64,000 bases of DNA from Endothia cerciana (lineage: Eukaryota; Ascomycota; Sordariomycetes; Diaporthales; Cryphonectriaceae): assembly GCA_026119935.1 (NCBI GenBank), contig JALRMH010000004.1, forward strand, positions 496,001-560,000, read 5' to 3'. Below the pieces are notes generated by a model. The model was given only the letters and a program-made list of their open reading frames with translations, was not told the DNA's origin and ran no database searches. Below, piece by piece: positions 46,557-59,310 of the stretch; position 1 is the first letter of the stretch; each line of letters begins with the position of its first letter. A program made the translations under genes and the position numbers.

Positions 46557-48075
46557 CTACCTCTTCCCAGCCTTGGCCACCCTCTTGCTCTTGCCCAACC
46601 TGGCCACCGCCTTCACAGGCTTCCTCTTCCCCGGGCCACCAGCACCGCCCTGCCCCTTCATCTTTCTCGCGCTGAAGCTACTCAGATCACCTGAGCTGAT
46701 CGCGTCACCCGACTTGGCGTGCCTCTTCTTGCCTCCGAAGCCGTACCTGGCGTCCTTCTTCGCGCGCTTCGAGTTCGGGGTCCGTCCCCCCTGATCGCCG
46801 CCGCGGGAGCGCTTGCCGGGCTTGTTGAGCTCGTTGTCGACGCCAACGTCGAAGAGGTCTGCCTCGTTGGTTGAGAGCTCGTTACCATTTTCGGAACGCT
46901 CTATTGGTACGGTTAGCAAGATATGTTCAGCCCAGCATATTAATATGGCCTAAGTGGGCTGGGCGATACGTACTCTTCTTCAGAGCCTTGATCTTCTCCA
47001 ACGTCTCCCTCTTCTGCTTCTGCCTCTCCTGGAGCTTGGCCACCTGCACCTGCTTGCCAAACTTCTTCAGGTCCCTCAGCTTCCGCGCCTCGGCAGCCGC
47101 TTTCTTGTTCGTTGCCTCCTCGACTAGCTTCGCCTTGACCTTCTCCATGTGTCCATCGTCCTTGACCATCTCGGCGAAATAGTCTTTCGGCCTGGAGAAC
47201 GGCACGCCTTCCGCCCGCAACAGCGCCCGTGCCTTCTTGGCGGCTTCCAGCGACTGTGCGTATAACTGCAGCTCGCGGTTCAGATCGTCAGAGATGTCCT
47301 CGATCTTGTCTGCGGTTGGCTCAGATGACATGACAACCTGGTGCGTCGCAAACGGCACGGAGGAGTCGCGGGGCAGAGAAATACGCTTGAGGGAGGCGAG
47401 GAGGGCGGGGCCGTTGTTGATGGCAAGTCTTGTCTTGACGTAGAGGTCCTCCCGGTCGGAGTCGGCCATGTCTTCGAGGTCGGAGAGGGCGATGTCGGAT
47501 TCTTCTTCTTCTTCTTCGCCTTCGTCCTCCTCGTCCCCCCGGGGCTTGGCTTCGGAGGCCTTCTTAAGTATGGATTTTGGTTTGGGAAATCGTTGTATCT
47601 TTTCTTCCATCTCGACCTCGGATTCTGAGTCGGTGTCGCTCTCGTTCAGGAGGGCTGCTGCTGATGTGACCTGGGGGAGCATGCATCAGTCCTGACCCAG
47701 CACGCATTGGGGTGGCAAGGGACTTACAAAACCCATCTCCTCGTCCTCGGACTCGTCGCCTTCAGACTCTTCGGCCTCCATGTCGAAGAGACCATCCTCA
47801 GCTTCCTCATCGTCGTCCTCGTCCTCGTCTTCCTCATCCTCCCAGTCCTCCCCCTCCTCCTCTGGGACTTCTTTCTCTGGGAGCAAACCTTTCTTGCGCT
47901 TCTCTTTTATGACGGCCTTGTGCTTCTTCTTGTCCTTGATCTGCTTACGTTTCTGCGGCGCACCGGAGATCAGTATTTGGCTGCAAGACAGGAAATAAGG
48001 GAAGGCAATACAGACCTTGTCGGTGAGACCCTTCTCGGTCGCCAATGCGATCTTGAGCTTGCTTCGTGGCGCCAT
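46557..48075 (-). CDS. EBP2: rRNA-processing protein EBP2
   Basis: Exons 48075-48016, 47952-47728, 47670-46974 and 46900-46557 give 441 residues; introns are 63, 57 and 73 nt. Ebp2 is a nucleolar factor for 27S pre-rRNA processing and 60S subunit assembly. Exon 1 encodes MAPRSKLKIALATEKGLTDK. Very acidic Asp/Glu tracts with Lys-rich blocks follow (about 45-175). The conserved EBP2 core runs from about 200 to 340: INNGPALLASLKRISLP, DDLNRELQLYAQSLEAAKKAR, PFSRPKDYFAEMVKDDGHMEKVK and LRDLKKFGKQVQVAKLQERQKQK. The basic C-terminus has RYGFGGKKRHAKSGDA and ends in AKAGKR. The family's canonical order is complete. Confidence 0.95.
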
Positions 48076-48752
48076 CCTTGCGGTGTCTGGCGAGGAATCG
48101 AGGTTTCAAGGTGTGCCGCCTGCTGAAAAGCCGTTGCGACGGATGGAAACTTGAAGGCGACCCGCTCAAAAATTTGGGAAAGCACCCGGTTATCTTATCG
48201 GCGCAGGTACGTACTCAGGCGTGTCAGGTACTGCACCTCCAACGCCCCACCTGGCTAAACCTCGGGCGAATTACACCTCGAATTGACGTCCTGACTCCGT
48301 CGAGGCTGAACTCCTGTATTTCGAAACCCAACATTTAGTCCGTCAGATAACCACAGTTGTCTGACCGCCCGTCAAGTCCTCCTGATAGTCTGAACTATAC
48401 TTCTTTAGCCGCCAGTTTTTGCTTTTGTCAGTTTCTTATCCTCAAATTGTTACTCGCATGCACGCCTTGGACGACCCTCTTCTATGATCTAAGGAACAAG
48501 ATGCATCATAATTGTCATCCTAAATTTCATCAAGGGTCCAAAGCGTCGGGAACTTCTTGAATAGAGGGTCTCGCCGAGAAAGATAGTCTGATTTGTGGAC
48601 TATGGCATATGGCTATGTACCACGTTTGCTCAGCTTGTCCTTCGTAAGCAACGACAGTTACCACACGGCATCACAAGGTCTGAAAACCCCTAATTTGTTC
48701 CGAGAATCAATACCAGGATTGCTTATGCAAAGGAGACCGGCAATTCATCTCT
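48076..48752. other. Intergenic: EBP2 promoter and MYND gene 3' end
   Basis: This 677-bp space lies between two minus-strand genes. A/T-rich sequence dominates at 48.35-48.75 kb. No ORF or repeat of note. Confidence 0.4.
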
Positions 48753-49614
48753 TCACTCAATAAGGAGGTTTCCCAGGAGACTGGCGCCAGCAGTGAACGA
48801 GACGAACATGCGAAGCGGGAGCCTCACACCAGGACCTCCATAGCGGTAGAAGTCGTCGATCTCCTTGGGCACGTTGGTCTGGATGTCACTCCCTGTAGGA
48901 GGTATTCGAGGTCAGTAACAGCGAAAGGGCGCACGAAGTTCCAAGGTATGCCCACAGTGGTACATCTCCCTGGCGACCTTCTCGCACTCAGCACGCCTCT
49001 CAGCACTCCACCACTCCGGAAGCACGCCCGGCTTCTCCTCGAGCTCCAGAATGAACTCCTTCAGGCCCTTGAAGGAGTGGCCGACGATGTACTGGGGTTT
49101 CGGGTTGCCTTTCTCGAGGTGGAGCTTGCCCTTAGCGATACGCTCGTCCTCATCAGTGATTCGGTAGGCCTCGATCAGCAGCTTGTAGGCGATGTTCTCG
49201 TCCGTCTGGTGGCGGAGCATGTTACCGCCATGCTGGGGCATGTGGTCGCCGCTGAGGTGGTTGTTTCCCGGGGCAACGCGGGCGGGCACTTCGTGGTGTC
49301 TCGGTTAGTCTGCTTCTCATCCCGACGTTGATGTGTTTGTACGAGGAAACGCACTCTTCTGAATGACGAGGCCGTCCTCATCGAACTCTATGCCGCATGA
49401 CTTCTTGTGAGAGTGCCAATTCTGGGTTTGGCAGTCGCGAGAGCAGTACCTGATGAGTGAAAGCCGCGGTCAGCGAGGTAGGCAGGCCCCCCCGAGATGG
49501 GGGAGAATGGATCCCCTACCTGGTCTTGCAGTTTCCGCAGCGCTGGAGCGGGGAATCAAGTTGCTCGCTCGTCTTCGCGCACGCGGCACACTTCTCCTCA
49601 GAAGTTGGGGCCAT
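48753..49614 (-). CDS. Small MYND zinc-finger protein
   Basis: Exons 49614-49520, 49449-49355, 49288-48956 and 48892-48753 give 220 residues; introns are 70, 66 and 63 nt. The N-terminus is a MYND finger: CAACAK, CGNCKTRYCSRDCQ and HSHKKSC (about 9-51), with the intron placed inside it at CKTR/YCS. The rest is helical and charged (DENIAYKLLIEAYRITDEDE, GLKEFILELEEKPGVLPEWW) and ends with EIDDFYRYGGPGVRLPLRMF and a short hydrophobic tail. MYND fingers bind proline-rich peptides; no specific partner can be named. The last splice uses a weaker GTGGGC donor; reading through it gives an alternative end at 48912. A second MYND gene (43.5 kb) is nearby, but the two are not otherwise alike. Confidence 0.82.
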
Positions 49615-50804
49615 CGTGAGTCTTGGTTTTGGTTGGGAAAGAAACTGTAATACGTGAGTCGACTGGTTGATGAAGACAAGAAGATGATCTGCCTGCCATG
49701 TACGCTGGGATTTGGTTTGCAGACGGAAATGTGGAGGTGGTTCTCAGAAGTGAGGCGAACTTTATAGCTGCTATGCGCATATACGTTGCTAGGGCATATG
49801 TAGGCAGCATATGCTTCAATGGCAATTAGTCAAGCAACCCATCTTGACTTGGCGACGTTCGCTAGTTGGTTCTGAAATCGCAAAGGGGAGTGCATTCTCC
49901 AGAACAGCGAAGAGCTTGGAGATCCGTGGAGACATGGACATTGTCTCAGAGTACTTCATGTCAAAGTAGAGACAACGACACTCAATGTCACTGGATATTA
50001 CAGAAGCTCGACCGCGAATATATGTCTGAAAATACAATATCCGCGCTCGTCCCAATTATGCGATGTGGTGCACCTTCTCTAGGCATGAATTGTTGCCTAG
50101 CGTGAACGCTGCCGGCGTACGTATCAGTCTTAGATTTACCTTATTTAACTACCATATGATCCCCGGGAGGACTACAGAGCGTTCAAGGACCGAGGCCAAT
50201 CTTATAAGGCTATTACACGTGTCTTGCAACAAGGATTTTGTCTTAGAGCAACTAAAACCTACAGGCTGGGACTTCATGAACTCGTAGAACACGTGGTCCA
50301 GTCCAAATGTAATTTGAAGATGTGAAAGTCTCGTGTTGCTGCCAACTAGCTTCTTTGTGTGTTATAGGGGAGAACAAGGATCTGTGACCGCCTTGGTGGT
50401 ATTAATGATGCCCGGGAACCAACCTCATAATGCACACGTTCATGAGGCTATTATACGCGTTCGCGAATGATCCATTTAGAGGACAAATATTCACACAAAG
50501 GTAAAGTGAAATAGGTACATTCCCCTTAGGCAAAATGCTCAACGTGACACGAGCAGCATGCTGTGTCTCTTGGGCGAATAGATTAGTTCGGCATCCGGCC
50601 TTTAAGTATCTTCCTATAGGCAATTGGATATCCTGCTATAGGGTGGTCTGATGTCACATGGCACAGCGGTACTTCGCCGTGAATCTTTTTGGGTGTGCAT
50701 ATTGCCTACCTAGGCAGGCAACTCTCAAAGAATCCGAGTATACCTCTGCGAGTATGGATTCTTGTAGAGTTTTATTAGTTATAGCACAAGCGTTGACAAA
50801 TGCA
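49615..50804. other. Intergenic region upstream of the small MYND gene
   Basis: This 1.2-kb A/T-rich stretch holds the promoter of the MYND gene and the 3' end of the MOD5-type gene. No gene, RNA or repeat recognised. Confidence 0.4.
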
Positions 50805-52259
50805 TCAACCTTGCAAGTTTCTCTCGGCCTGAGCTATGTCGGTGTCGATTTTGTCCACTGGGATCAACGCGGTGCGCTTGGCGTGGCGAACCTGCCTTCG
50901 ATGAGCCTTCCCTCGAATGTGTTTCCGCCAGCTCTCCTCGGTGAGAAGAGTGGCATCGCAGAGCTCGCAGTGCTTGCGGCAAGGCGTGTCCTGAGCCGAG
51001 TTTGCAGCCTCTGCAGCCTTGAGCACGTCCCGTGCAGTCTCGGATAGAGCAGGTATGTCCTCACCTGCGAGGAACTTCTGGGTCACGATCGCAGCCTGGT
51101 CTATGACCTTTTCTGCGAATTGTGTAACATTGGTGCTGTCAAGGACGTAGAGCCGGTCGAGGTTGCCTTCCTCTTGGAGCAGAGGTACCATCTGCTTTGA
51201 TATCCACTTCACCTGGTATTTGGCATACCTTCTGGTGGCAGTCTTCATCTTCTCGAGGCACTCAAGCTTCAACGCTTCCAGTTCTGGACCATTGATTCCA
51301 TCGTCCACTGCCCTCAGGTACGGCTGGAATTCTTTGAAGCCTATGGACTGCCATATGCCCCTTGTAAAATCCACAGGCTCTGCAGCTTGAAGTGCAGATT
51401 GCAGCTTAGCGTTCATCTTAGTGATCTCATCCATGAGACCGGTCTCCAACATCTTGTCAACCCGTCTGTTGAGTCGGTCCTTCAAGGCCTGATCCTCGGT
51501 GTGTACCCAGAACAACAGCGAGTCAGAGTCAGGCCGTGCTTCCGACTCGTCTTTCGCAACGGTCTGTTGAGCTTTCATTTTCTGCTGCTCCGCATAGATG
51601 TCTGAGGCCCGCCTGCCTGTGGTGAGAAATATCTCCAAGGAACGATGGATTTTCCGTCTGTCGTTCGGATGCCATCGATCAGCCATAACAGGGTCGACTT
51701 CTTTCAGTCTTTTCCACATCGCTTCGGTGGTGTCCTTGAGAACTGGGAACCCAGCAGAGTTGTCCTTCGCCGGTAGCCGGTCCGGCACCTCACTGCCTGG
51801 TTCTATCAGGCTGTCCTTGAACAGCAACGCCTGGGTGTAGTAGTGTGTCCCCCCAACAACGATGGGGAGACGTCTCCTACTGCGGATCTCCTGGATGACT
51901 TTGCTAGCCTCTCTCTTGAAGACACCAACAACCCAAGTCTCTTCGTCAAGATTGATGTTACCGAGCAGGTGATGGGGGACAGATCGTTGCTCCTCAGGTG
52001 ATATCTTGTTGGTGATGATTGGCAGGCCATTGTACATTTGCATGGCATCTGCGTTGACAACTTCACCGTTGAACCTGACAGCCAGATCGACGGCAAGCTG
52101 GGACGAATTTTGTCAGCTCAGAGATGCTCCTATGACTTGAAAATCTGGGTGAAAATGTGACGGAGACTTTCAGCAAGGAAAGCTCACCTCTGACTTTCCG
52201 GTGCCTGTGGACCCCAGAATGACCACCAACGGGGTCGATGGAGGTCTGCGAGTGGACAT
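50805..52259 (-). CDS. MOD5: tRNA dimethylallyl (isopentenyl) transferase MOD5
   Basis: Exons 52259-52188 and 52097-50805 give 454 residues; the 90-nt intron follows the P-loop. The enzyme adds an isopentenyl group from DMAPP to A37 of tRNAs reading UNN codons, in cytosol and mitochondria. Features: P-loop GSTGTGKS (16-23), VVNADAMQMY substrate motif, NKISPEEQ and PHHLLG, VVGGTHYYTQALLF, ADRWHPNDRRKIHRSLEI, and DFTRGIWQSIGFKEF. A C-terminal U1/matrin-type C2H2 finger (CELCDATLLTEESWRKHIRGKAH) is the tRNA-binding extension found in eukaryotic members. Length is close to yeast Mod5 (428). No clear presequence precedes the P-loop. Confidence 0.95.
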
Positions 52260-52906
52260 TTTGGCAGAACATCGTATCGGTCTGGGATCTGGAGAGAAAC
52301 AAAACCGAGCTCTGATCATGACATTCTCGCAAGTCGGTAAGGAATATGTCTTAGTCAAGGCACTGGGATGACACCCCAAGAGGTGAGAATGAACCCTTGG
52401 AATTGAGTCCAGCCCGGTCCAGTCCCCAGCAGGCCTGGGAGAGAAGACGCATAGGGAAAATGCCGACTTCGGCGCCGCTTTCAGTCTCTGAATGGCTGCT
52501 GTCACGTGGAGCACTTTTCCCTCTCTCCCTGGGAGCGATGCTGTAGCACGGAGTACCTAAGCGACCCCTGCCGGGTAGCTCTAGTGTTGGGCTGGGGCTT
52601 AAGGGTGGAGCTGGGGTTTCCGTATTGGACACATCACAAATTGGAGCTTGGAGAAGCCAGATCACCACTCCAGCAGCACACTGCCACTGCTGCCGCTGCG
52701 CAGCGCGCCAACCTGACCTCCTAACGTCGACACCTTTTCGGAGCTCTCCCTCGTCCAGACCACACTTCCTCTCCTTTCACAACTGCCCCCGTCAGTACTG
52801 CATCTAGTTCTCCCACCGAGCCATTCTGTGGCTCGACTTTCTTTCTTCTTCTCCATTTCTCGGATGACTCTCTAGACGAGTTCATTACAACCAAAAGTCG
52901 CCCATC
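52260..52906. promoter_or_regulatory. Shared divergent promoter, MOD5 and SEC61
   Basis: The start codons are 647 bp apart. C/T-rich sequence at about 52735-52855 precedes the SEC61 ATG and probably marks its leader. Confidence 0.5.
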
Positions 52907-54534
52907 ATGAGTAGCCGTAAGTCGTCCCAGCCGGCCTCCCTCCCGTCCTTGAGGCTGTCGCGATGGCCCCGGTTAAGACACGGCGTCGCGTGGCCGATTG
53001 CCTCCTCAGAGTGAGACTGACATATGTGCGCCCGGCTCACAGTACGATTCCTCGACCTGGTCAAGCCCTTCGTGCCGTTCCTCCCAGAGGTTCAGCAGCC
53101 CGAGACCAAGGTCCCCTTCAATCAGAAGTTGATGTGGACAGGTCTCACGCTCCTGATCTTCTTGGTCATGAGCCAGATGCCCCTCTACGGTATCGTGTCC
53201 TCTGACACCTCCGACCCCCTATACTGGTTGCGCATGATGATGGCGAGTAATCGGGGAACCCTCATGGAGCTCGGTATCACCCCCATCGTCTCCTCCGGCA
53301 TGGTCTTCCAGCTCTTGGCCGGTACCCACCTGATCGACGTCAACCTCGACCTCAAGTCCGACCGTGAGCTCTACCAGACCGCTCAGAAGCTGTTCGCCTT
53401 CATTCTGTCCGCGGGCACCGCCACCGTCTACGTCTTCACTGGCCTCTACGGTCCCCCCTCTGACCTCGGCGCCGGTATCGTCGTCCTGCTGGTCCTCCAG
53501 CTCTTCATTGCCGGCATGATCGTCATCCTCCTCGACGAGCTCCTGCAGAAGGGTTATGGTCTCGGCAGCGGGATTTCCCTCTTCATTGCGACCAACATCT
53601 GCGAGTCCATCATGTGGAAGGCCTTCTCCCCGACCAGCATCAACACTGGCCGTGGCCCCGAGTACGAGGGTGCTGTCATTGCGCTCTTCCACCTGCTCAT
53701 GACCTGGCCCAACAAGCAGCGTGCCCTCCAGGAGGCTTTCTACCGACAGAACCTGCCCAACATCATGAACCTGTTGGCCACCCTCGTCGTCTTCGCCGCT
53801 GTCATCTACCTCCAGGGCTTCCGCGTCGAGATCCCCATCAAGTCCTCCCGCCAGCGTGGTGCTCGTGGTTCCTACCCCGTCCGACTTTTCTACACCTCCA
53901 ACATGCCTATCATGTTGCAGTCTGCTCTGTCCTCCAACGTGTTCCTCATCTCGCAGATGTTGTACTCTCGCTTTTCTGAGAACCTTCTGGTCCGTCTCTT
54001 CGGCATCTGGGAGGCTAAGGAGGGCGGCGGTGGCCAGCTGTCTCCCATCTCCGGTCTTGTCTACTACATGTCGCCCCCGATGAACATGAAGGAGGCTCTC
54101 ATCGACCCGATCCACACCGTCATCTATATCGCATACATGCTCACTGCCTGTGCCGTCTTCTCCAAGACCTGGATTGAGGTGTCCGGCTCCAGCCCGCGTG
54201 ATGTCGCCAAGCAGCTCAAGGATCAGGGCCTTGTCATGGCTGGTCACCGTGACCAGAGCATGTACAAGGAGCTCAAGCGCATCATCCCGACGGCCGCCGC
54301 CTTCGGTGGTGCTTGCATCGGAGCTCTGTCCGTTGCCAGCGACCTCCTGGGCGCTCTTGGCTCCGGAACTGGAACCCTTCTTGCCGTCACGTAAGTGCTT
54401 TATGCTCCCCCAATCTTGACGGCGGAGCTTCGGGAGCAATTACTAACGAGCGTCTTAGTATCATCTACGGTTACTTCGAGATAGCGGCCAAGGAGGGCGA
54501 CCTCGGCAGCATGAAGGGAATGATCATGGGATAA
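52907..54534 (+). CDS. SEC61: Protein transport protein SEC61 subunit alpha
   Basis: Exons 52907-52916, 53043-54390 and 54459-54534 give 477 residues. The first exon has only ten bases (MSS plus one base); a 126-nt intron joins it to LRFLDLVKPFVPFLPEV. The second intron is 68 nt with a TACTAAC branch. Sec61 alpha forms the ER channel for protein import. The sequence is typical throughout: VPFNQKLMWTGLTLLIFLV (TM1), plug-region PLYGI, GITPIVSSGMVFQLLAG, ELLQKGYGLGSGISLFIATNICE, YPVRLFYTSNMPIMLQSAL and a C-terminal GYFEIAAKEG. About ten membrane spans are expected. A 406-codon ORF on the opposite strand (54439-53219) is a shadow of codon bias. Confidence 0.98.
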
Positions 54535-55226
54535 GGGACCCGCGCCCGATCGACCGTGCTGTTCGCGCATAGAGGGGTTGCATTTGTGGCAGGTCGTTCC
54601 CATGAGAAAGACGTGCCACGTGTACTTAATATCGGCAAAAGTCACAAAAAGGATAAGGGGGCTTCTCGGGAGCGTTTGGGTTGGGAAAAGCATCTGGTAT
54701 ACCTACCGCATGGGTCCGTATCAGGGATCCCTCCAGAAGACAAAAAGGCTGTGTATTGAAAATCTAGCATATCGAGGCATGTTTGATATACCAGCACCGT
54801 CCTACCCCCAAAGCCCACCGGTTCGGATGAACAGAGAGGATGCTGGATTGTGACACCCAGTTGACATCGAGGGGGGGGGGGGGGTAAGTGAGTGAACCAT
54901 ATGGACATTCGCTCGGGGTCAAAGCGCAAACCAGGCGGGGAAGAACGGCGTAGAAGTTGGAGTTCAACGATCTCGGAATTCCAATCCTGGTGCCGCGTCA
55001 ATTGAAGGCTACCAAATGCTGTTCATGTTACTGCCGAATTACCGGCGTCTCAAACTTGCTACCCTGCTGTGAAATTCCCAAATAAAAAATAAAAAAAGAG
55101 AACGCCGTCAACCTGTACCATGCCCTCCTTTCCTTGTGAACGCCAAGACTAAAGATATCGGCAGAGTCGACCTCTCTTCGCCCCGCCTGTGATGTGTCGC
55201 CCGTAGTCCTTGCTGCTCTGTGTTGC
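54535..55226. other. Intergenic region between converging SEC61 and UBC6-type genes
   Basis: This 692-bp space has a run of 14 G at 54871-54884 and an A-rich tract at about 55079-55099. No gene recognised. Confidence 0.4.
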
Positions 55227-56260
55227 TCACTTGGCCAACATCACCTTCAGTATCATAGCCACCAGACAGACCACCAGCACAGCGATCACCCTGTCGACCA
55301 CCCACAGCCTGTCATCGCCACGTAACGTCTGCCTCTGCTGCTGCTGCTGCAACGCCGGCCCCTGCCGGCCCGGCACACCCGTGTTGTGCGCCGCATCCGG
55401 CAGCGGCACCGTCCTCGTCGGCTGTGGGACCGTCTGGCCCGGCCGCGCGGCCCCCGCCGAGACGTCGACCGCCGCCCTTGGCACGGTCTGCACGAACCCC
55501 TCCGCCAGCTCCGCACTCTCGGCCTTCTCCATCTCGTCTCGGAAGCCCATCTTGAGCTCCGTCGGGACCTCCACGTCCTTGTGCCCGCCGGCGGCGCCGG
55601 CAGCCCCCTCGCCGGACTCCGCGGCGGCCGCCGTGGCGGCCTCCTCGCACTCGCGGATGATCTCCTCGTTGGTGCGCCCGCCGCAGCCGCCGCAGCTCCA
55701 CCCCCTGCTGTCGGCGGCCAGCCTCCGCCGCACGGCCTCGGGGGTGTCGAGGCCGCCGAGCTGGCCCTTGGGGTCCGTCTCCATGAAGGAGCGCAGGGCG
55801 ACGAGGGCGGTGCGCACGCCCCAGGCCGGCTGCCAGGTCTCCTCGTGGTGGCCGCTGATGGAGAGGCAGATCTCGCGGTTGGCCTCGAAGCGGCCGGAGG
55901 GGGTCAGGAAGCGGAAGGAGGGCGGGCGCAGCGGGTAGGTGGGCGGCAGGACGATGCGGCCGTGGTAGAGGCCATCGGCGTAGGGGGAGCCGGGGGGCCC
56001 GCGGAGCGTGAAGTGCCACTCGAAGAGGTCCGTCTCGAGGGGCGTCGCGGTGTAGTCTGGGGAGGGGGCGGAGGAGAGCTCCTGGGCCTCGCGGACTGTG
56101 GGGACCAGTGGTCAGCGTTGCCCTTGTCCGTCGGGAAGTTTTGTGATCGGGCGACTCCTTCTCGAGGGACGGAACTGGGTGCTATATTCATTGGAGAGAG
56201 AAGGAACTTACGGATGCGCCTGATGGTGGGCGACTTGCTGTTCAACTTGGCCGTGGCCAT
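55227..56260 (-). CDS. UBC6: ER-anchored ubiquitin-conjugating enzyme E2 (UBC6/Ube2J type)
   Basis: Exons 56260-56212 and 56095-55227 give 305 residues; the intron is 116 nt. Ubc6 acts in ER-associated degradation with the Doa10 ligase. The E2 fold begins with SPTIRRILREAQEL and has the non-canonical J-type features: LYHGRIVLPPTYPLRPPSF, then EICLSISGHHEETWQPAWGVRTAL with the catalytic Cys at residue 93 (yeast Cys87). There is no HPN tripeptide before the Cys, as usual for this class. A disordered Ala/Pro/Gln linker (about 200-280) leads to a C-terminal hydrophobic tail anchor (VIAVLVVCLVAMILKVML). The GC-rich coding sequence produces long shadow ORFs on both strands. Confidence 0.93.
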
Positions 56261-57823
56261 GGTGGCGGGTGGATAGGTGGATGGTGGATGGAGGTGGAGG
56301 GAGGGCCAGTGAGGGTAGATCACAGTCGGGTCAGGATGTGCCTCATGCAGCCATTAGAAATCTGATGCAGCAGAAAATCATTTAAATATTCTGGAGTCCC
56401 TCTCTCATAAGACGGAGTGTATTCACCCAATGGCGCCGGCTGGCAGGAAGTAAGATGATGCTGCCTGTGTGCAGTGAAAATAAAAGTACTTTGTTGCAAG
56501 GTGTCTTGTTGCAGAAAGGGAGACAAGGAGCTGAAGTTACCCGCCGTGGAGTAAGGCTGATGACGAATGAGCTGCCCCACATTGTCTGTGACCTACAAGT
56601 AGTACAAAGTAGTACGTACCCCGAACTATGGTACACAGTACAGGCTCTGCCGGCTCCAGTTTGTAGCTTTCAGACCTCGCCTCAATCATTTGGTAACGTC
56701 CTTGGCCCTCACTCCTGACTTGAAGTTCATTGTTGCCACCATCACGAACCCTACCCTGAAAGAAACACTGAGTGCTCTTGATGTCAGCTAGAAAGCCATC
56801 CCTCCCTTGAACCTGACTCCAAACAACTAGAAGCCCCTAGACCGGATGGCCCCTAAAAGGATACAGCCAGTCCAAGACAGGAGCAGTGGTATTCATGAGC
56901 AGCGCTGGAAGGATGAGGATGGCTTGTATCAATGGCTGCTTGCCCCCCAACTCTAGCATCTCAGACTACTTGCACAAAGACAATGGGACGGGGCCGGGGG
57001 AGAACACTCGTGATGATAACAAGTGCTCAACGTGTTTAACATATCGAGTGATCATTTCTGATGGAAAGCCTAAGTAGTAGGTGAGAATGGCTGGGGGGGG
57101 GGGGGGGACGTGGTTTGAGACATCCTACCAGAAGTCTGGAGGACAGCCTGCTCAGTTTCTCTTGTTCAGATCAGTCACTCTCTGGACTTGAGGATTATGA
57201 CCCTTCTCAGCTTGAAGAGGACCTCCTCCAGGTCTGTCGGGACTCCAAGGCTTCATGTCAAAGAAGGTAGGGCGCTTCATCAGCGTCAGAACGGTGCAGG
57301 AGGAGATGGGCTCTTTGTACCCCAGGTACCTTTCTTCTGCAAAAAACATGTGTATCTCTCAAACTATCCGATTTTTCTCATTCAATCTTGGAAGCTCAAA
57401 GGTCTCACTGACGTCACCCCTAACAGAAACGCACACCGCTGAAAAAAAGAAGCCATTTCGGCCAAGAGGCTCAAGGCTTCTCTGTGCCAAATTCCACACG
57501 CTTTGTCCCCAGGCACACTTCCTCCTTTCCACTCTCTGTGCGACAGAGGCTGCCACCACTCACGCCATCGATACTCAACGTTCGAATATCAAACTGTTTT
57601 TCGTCTTGGACAAACAGCCACCTCTGGTAACAGCAGAACTAATCGAGCAGCTGGACAAGTAAGCTGGTTCAGTCCCCTTGAGCACTGAGATGTCTAACCT
57701 TCTTCTATTCCATTCATCTGCTGTCCCACTACCCCACCTGTCCTCGAAAATCGTGACGACTCGTTGACGAGGACCTTGCAGCCATATTCTTGTACAAGAA
57801 AAGCTGACGATATAGCCCTCACG
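56261..57823. promoter_or_regulatory. Divergent promoter region, UBC6 and zinc-finger gene
   Basis: This 1.56-kb space separates two divergent start codons. ORFs in it are short; a run of 15 G lies at 57093-57107. No gene was recognised. Confidence 0.4.
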
Positions 57824-59310
57824 ATGTCGTCTGTCCCACCTCAAGATGCGGCAGCTGCTGCTCTTCTTCTTCGCGCAGAGACTCTTCGACCTTCTCTGAG
57901 ATGTGGGATCTGCAAGGTGACTTTTAGCACCGACGATTCCCTTCGTGCCCACAAGCAGGCCAAGTTCCTAGAGGAGGACAACGCCGAGGACAAGGTCGTG
58001 AATCATATATATTGTCACCTTTGCGACCAGGACTTCATGACCCGTGCCGCTGCACGTCATCACTATCAGCAGGTAAGAATCCACAAGTCCTCCACACCAC
58101 TGCCCTTCCTGTCTGTTTCACTGACTCCTGCCCAAGTGTCACGCCAAGAAGCAGGACATTACTTGCCCCGGCTGTGGTGCCCACTTCGCCAGGATTGCAG
58201 GCTTCGTCAAGCACATCGAGCTCAACCAGTGTCCCAAGATCACTCCACAGATCGCTGTCGCACGCTGCCAGACGAACATCGATTTCGCCAAGGGCCTAAC
58301 TCAGCTTGACCAGCAACGAGGTGGGATGAGACTTCCCAAGGATTTCTCGCTATTCTTGGGCCGTGACCCAGAGTCTCTTCAGCGGACTTGGTTGGCCAAA
58401 GCTGACAAGACCCCTTGGGCCAATCCAGCCGCGGAGGGCTGGGGCTCCGTAGCTGTTGCGCCGAATGCTGGCGAGTTCCCGAGGATGGCCCACCAGGAGT
58501 ACCGTCATGGTAACACTATTGCCCCCGCCCTCCTGACCGGCAACGAGAGCAGCCCTCTCGACGGGGGACAGGGCGCCAATCCTTGGGCCTCTGGAAAAGA
58601 GCTCTTTCCCAACGCCCCTCCAGCTCAACAGCCGACCACGGCACAGATGCAGCGGTTGCTGACCGACCAGAACACTGCCGCGGAGCAGGCTCGCCACAAC
58701 AGTACTGATTCCGACCATCCGAGCCACCCTCGCTTCAGCGCTGATCGGTACTTTAACCCCTTCACCAAGAAGTATAAGTGTCCCAAATGCGGGTAGGTAC
58801 TGCCATCCTGCCATGCATCTTTATCTCACCTCCCGCCAACCCCCCGCCTCAGGCAATTACCCTCCCACCAGCTTCCCTACTACCATCTCTCCTCATATCA
58901 TCAAGTCGTCTCAGCTTGCTGGACAAGGCCTGTTCGAGGAAGATCACGGCTGACTTTGGTTGAATCGGTGTAGAGATCCATGCAAGACTAAGGCAGGTCT
59001 GGTGCAACACCTTGGCTCACCCAAGCACGCGGTCAAGAAGGCCGAGAGGGCCATGGCCTGCCCAATCTGTGGGGACCGCTTCGAATCACTCTTCTCTCTC
59101 GCTGCTCACGTGGAGTCGCCAAGCCAGAAGTGCGGCATGCGTGACAGCGACATCTTCGAGATCTTCCTCAGCCAGCTGACCTGGGACCTCATCGAGGTGA
59201 CGGGCAGAGACAAGGAGGATGGGACGGTGATCTACGGTATCTCCCCAAAGGCGATGGAAGATTATGGTATTACCAAGCCCGCCCAGCCGGGGCCTACATT
59301 CGGCCACTAG
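57824..59310 (+). CDS. C2H2 zinc-finger protein with in-frame UAG (short form)
   Basis: Exons 57824-58072, 58137-58792 and 58974-59310 give 413 residues up to a TAG at 59308-59310; introns are 64 and 181 nt. Several Cys2His2-type fingers are visible: CGICKVTFSTDDSLRAHKQAKF (about 31), CHLCDQDFMTRAAARHHYQQCH (intron inside it), CPGCGAHFARIAGFVKHIELNQC, CPKCGDPCKTKAGLVQHLGSPKH and CPICGDRFESLFSLAAHVES. The linker between fingers 3 and 4 is disordered. It may act as a regulator, but I do not recognise an orthologue of known role. After the TAG the same frame stays open for 143 codons (to 59742) with coding-like composition, so the protein may extend to 557 residues if the codon is recoded or edited. 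Confidence 0.85.

Noticed and set aside
53219..54439. 406-codon ORF opposite SEC61
   Set aside because: It mirrors the codon bias of a highly conserved gene on the other strand; no motif, acidic repetitive protein.
54871..54884. G/C homopolymers (also 57093, 27306, 28182, 16150, 46528) as signals
   Set aside because: They lie in introns or intergenic DNA with no shared context; lengths may also be assembly noise.
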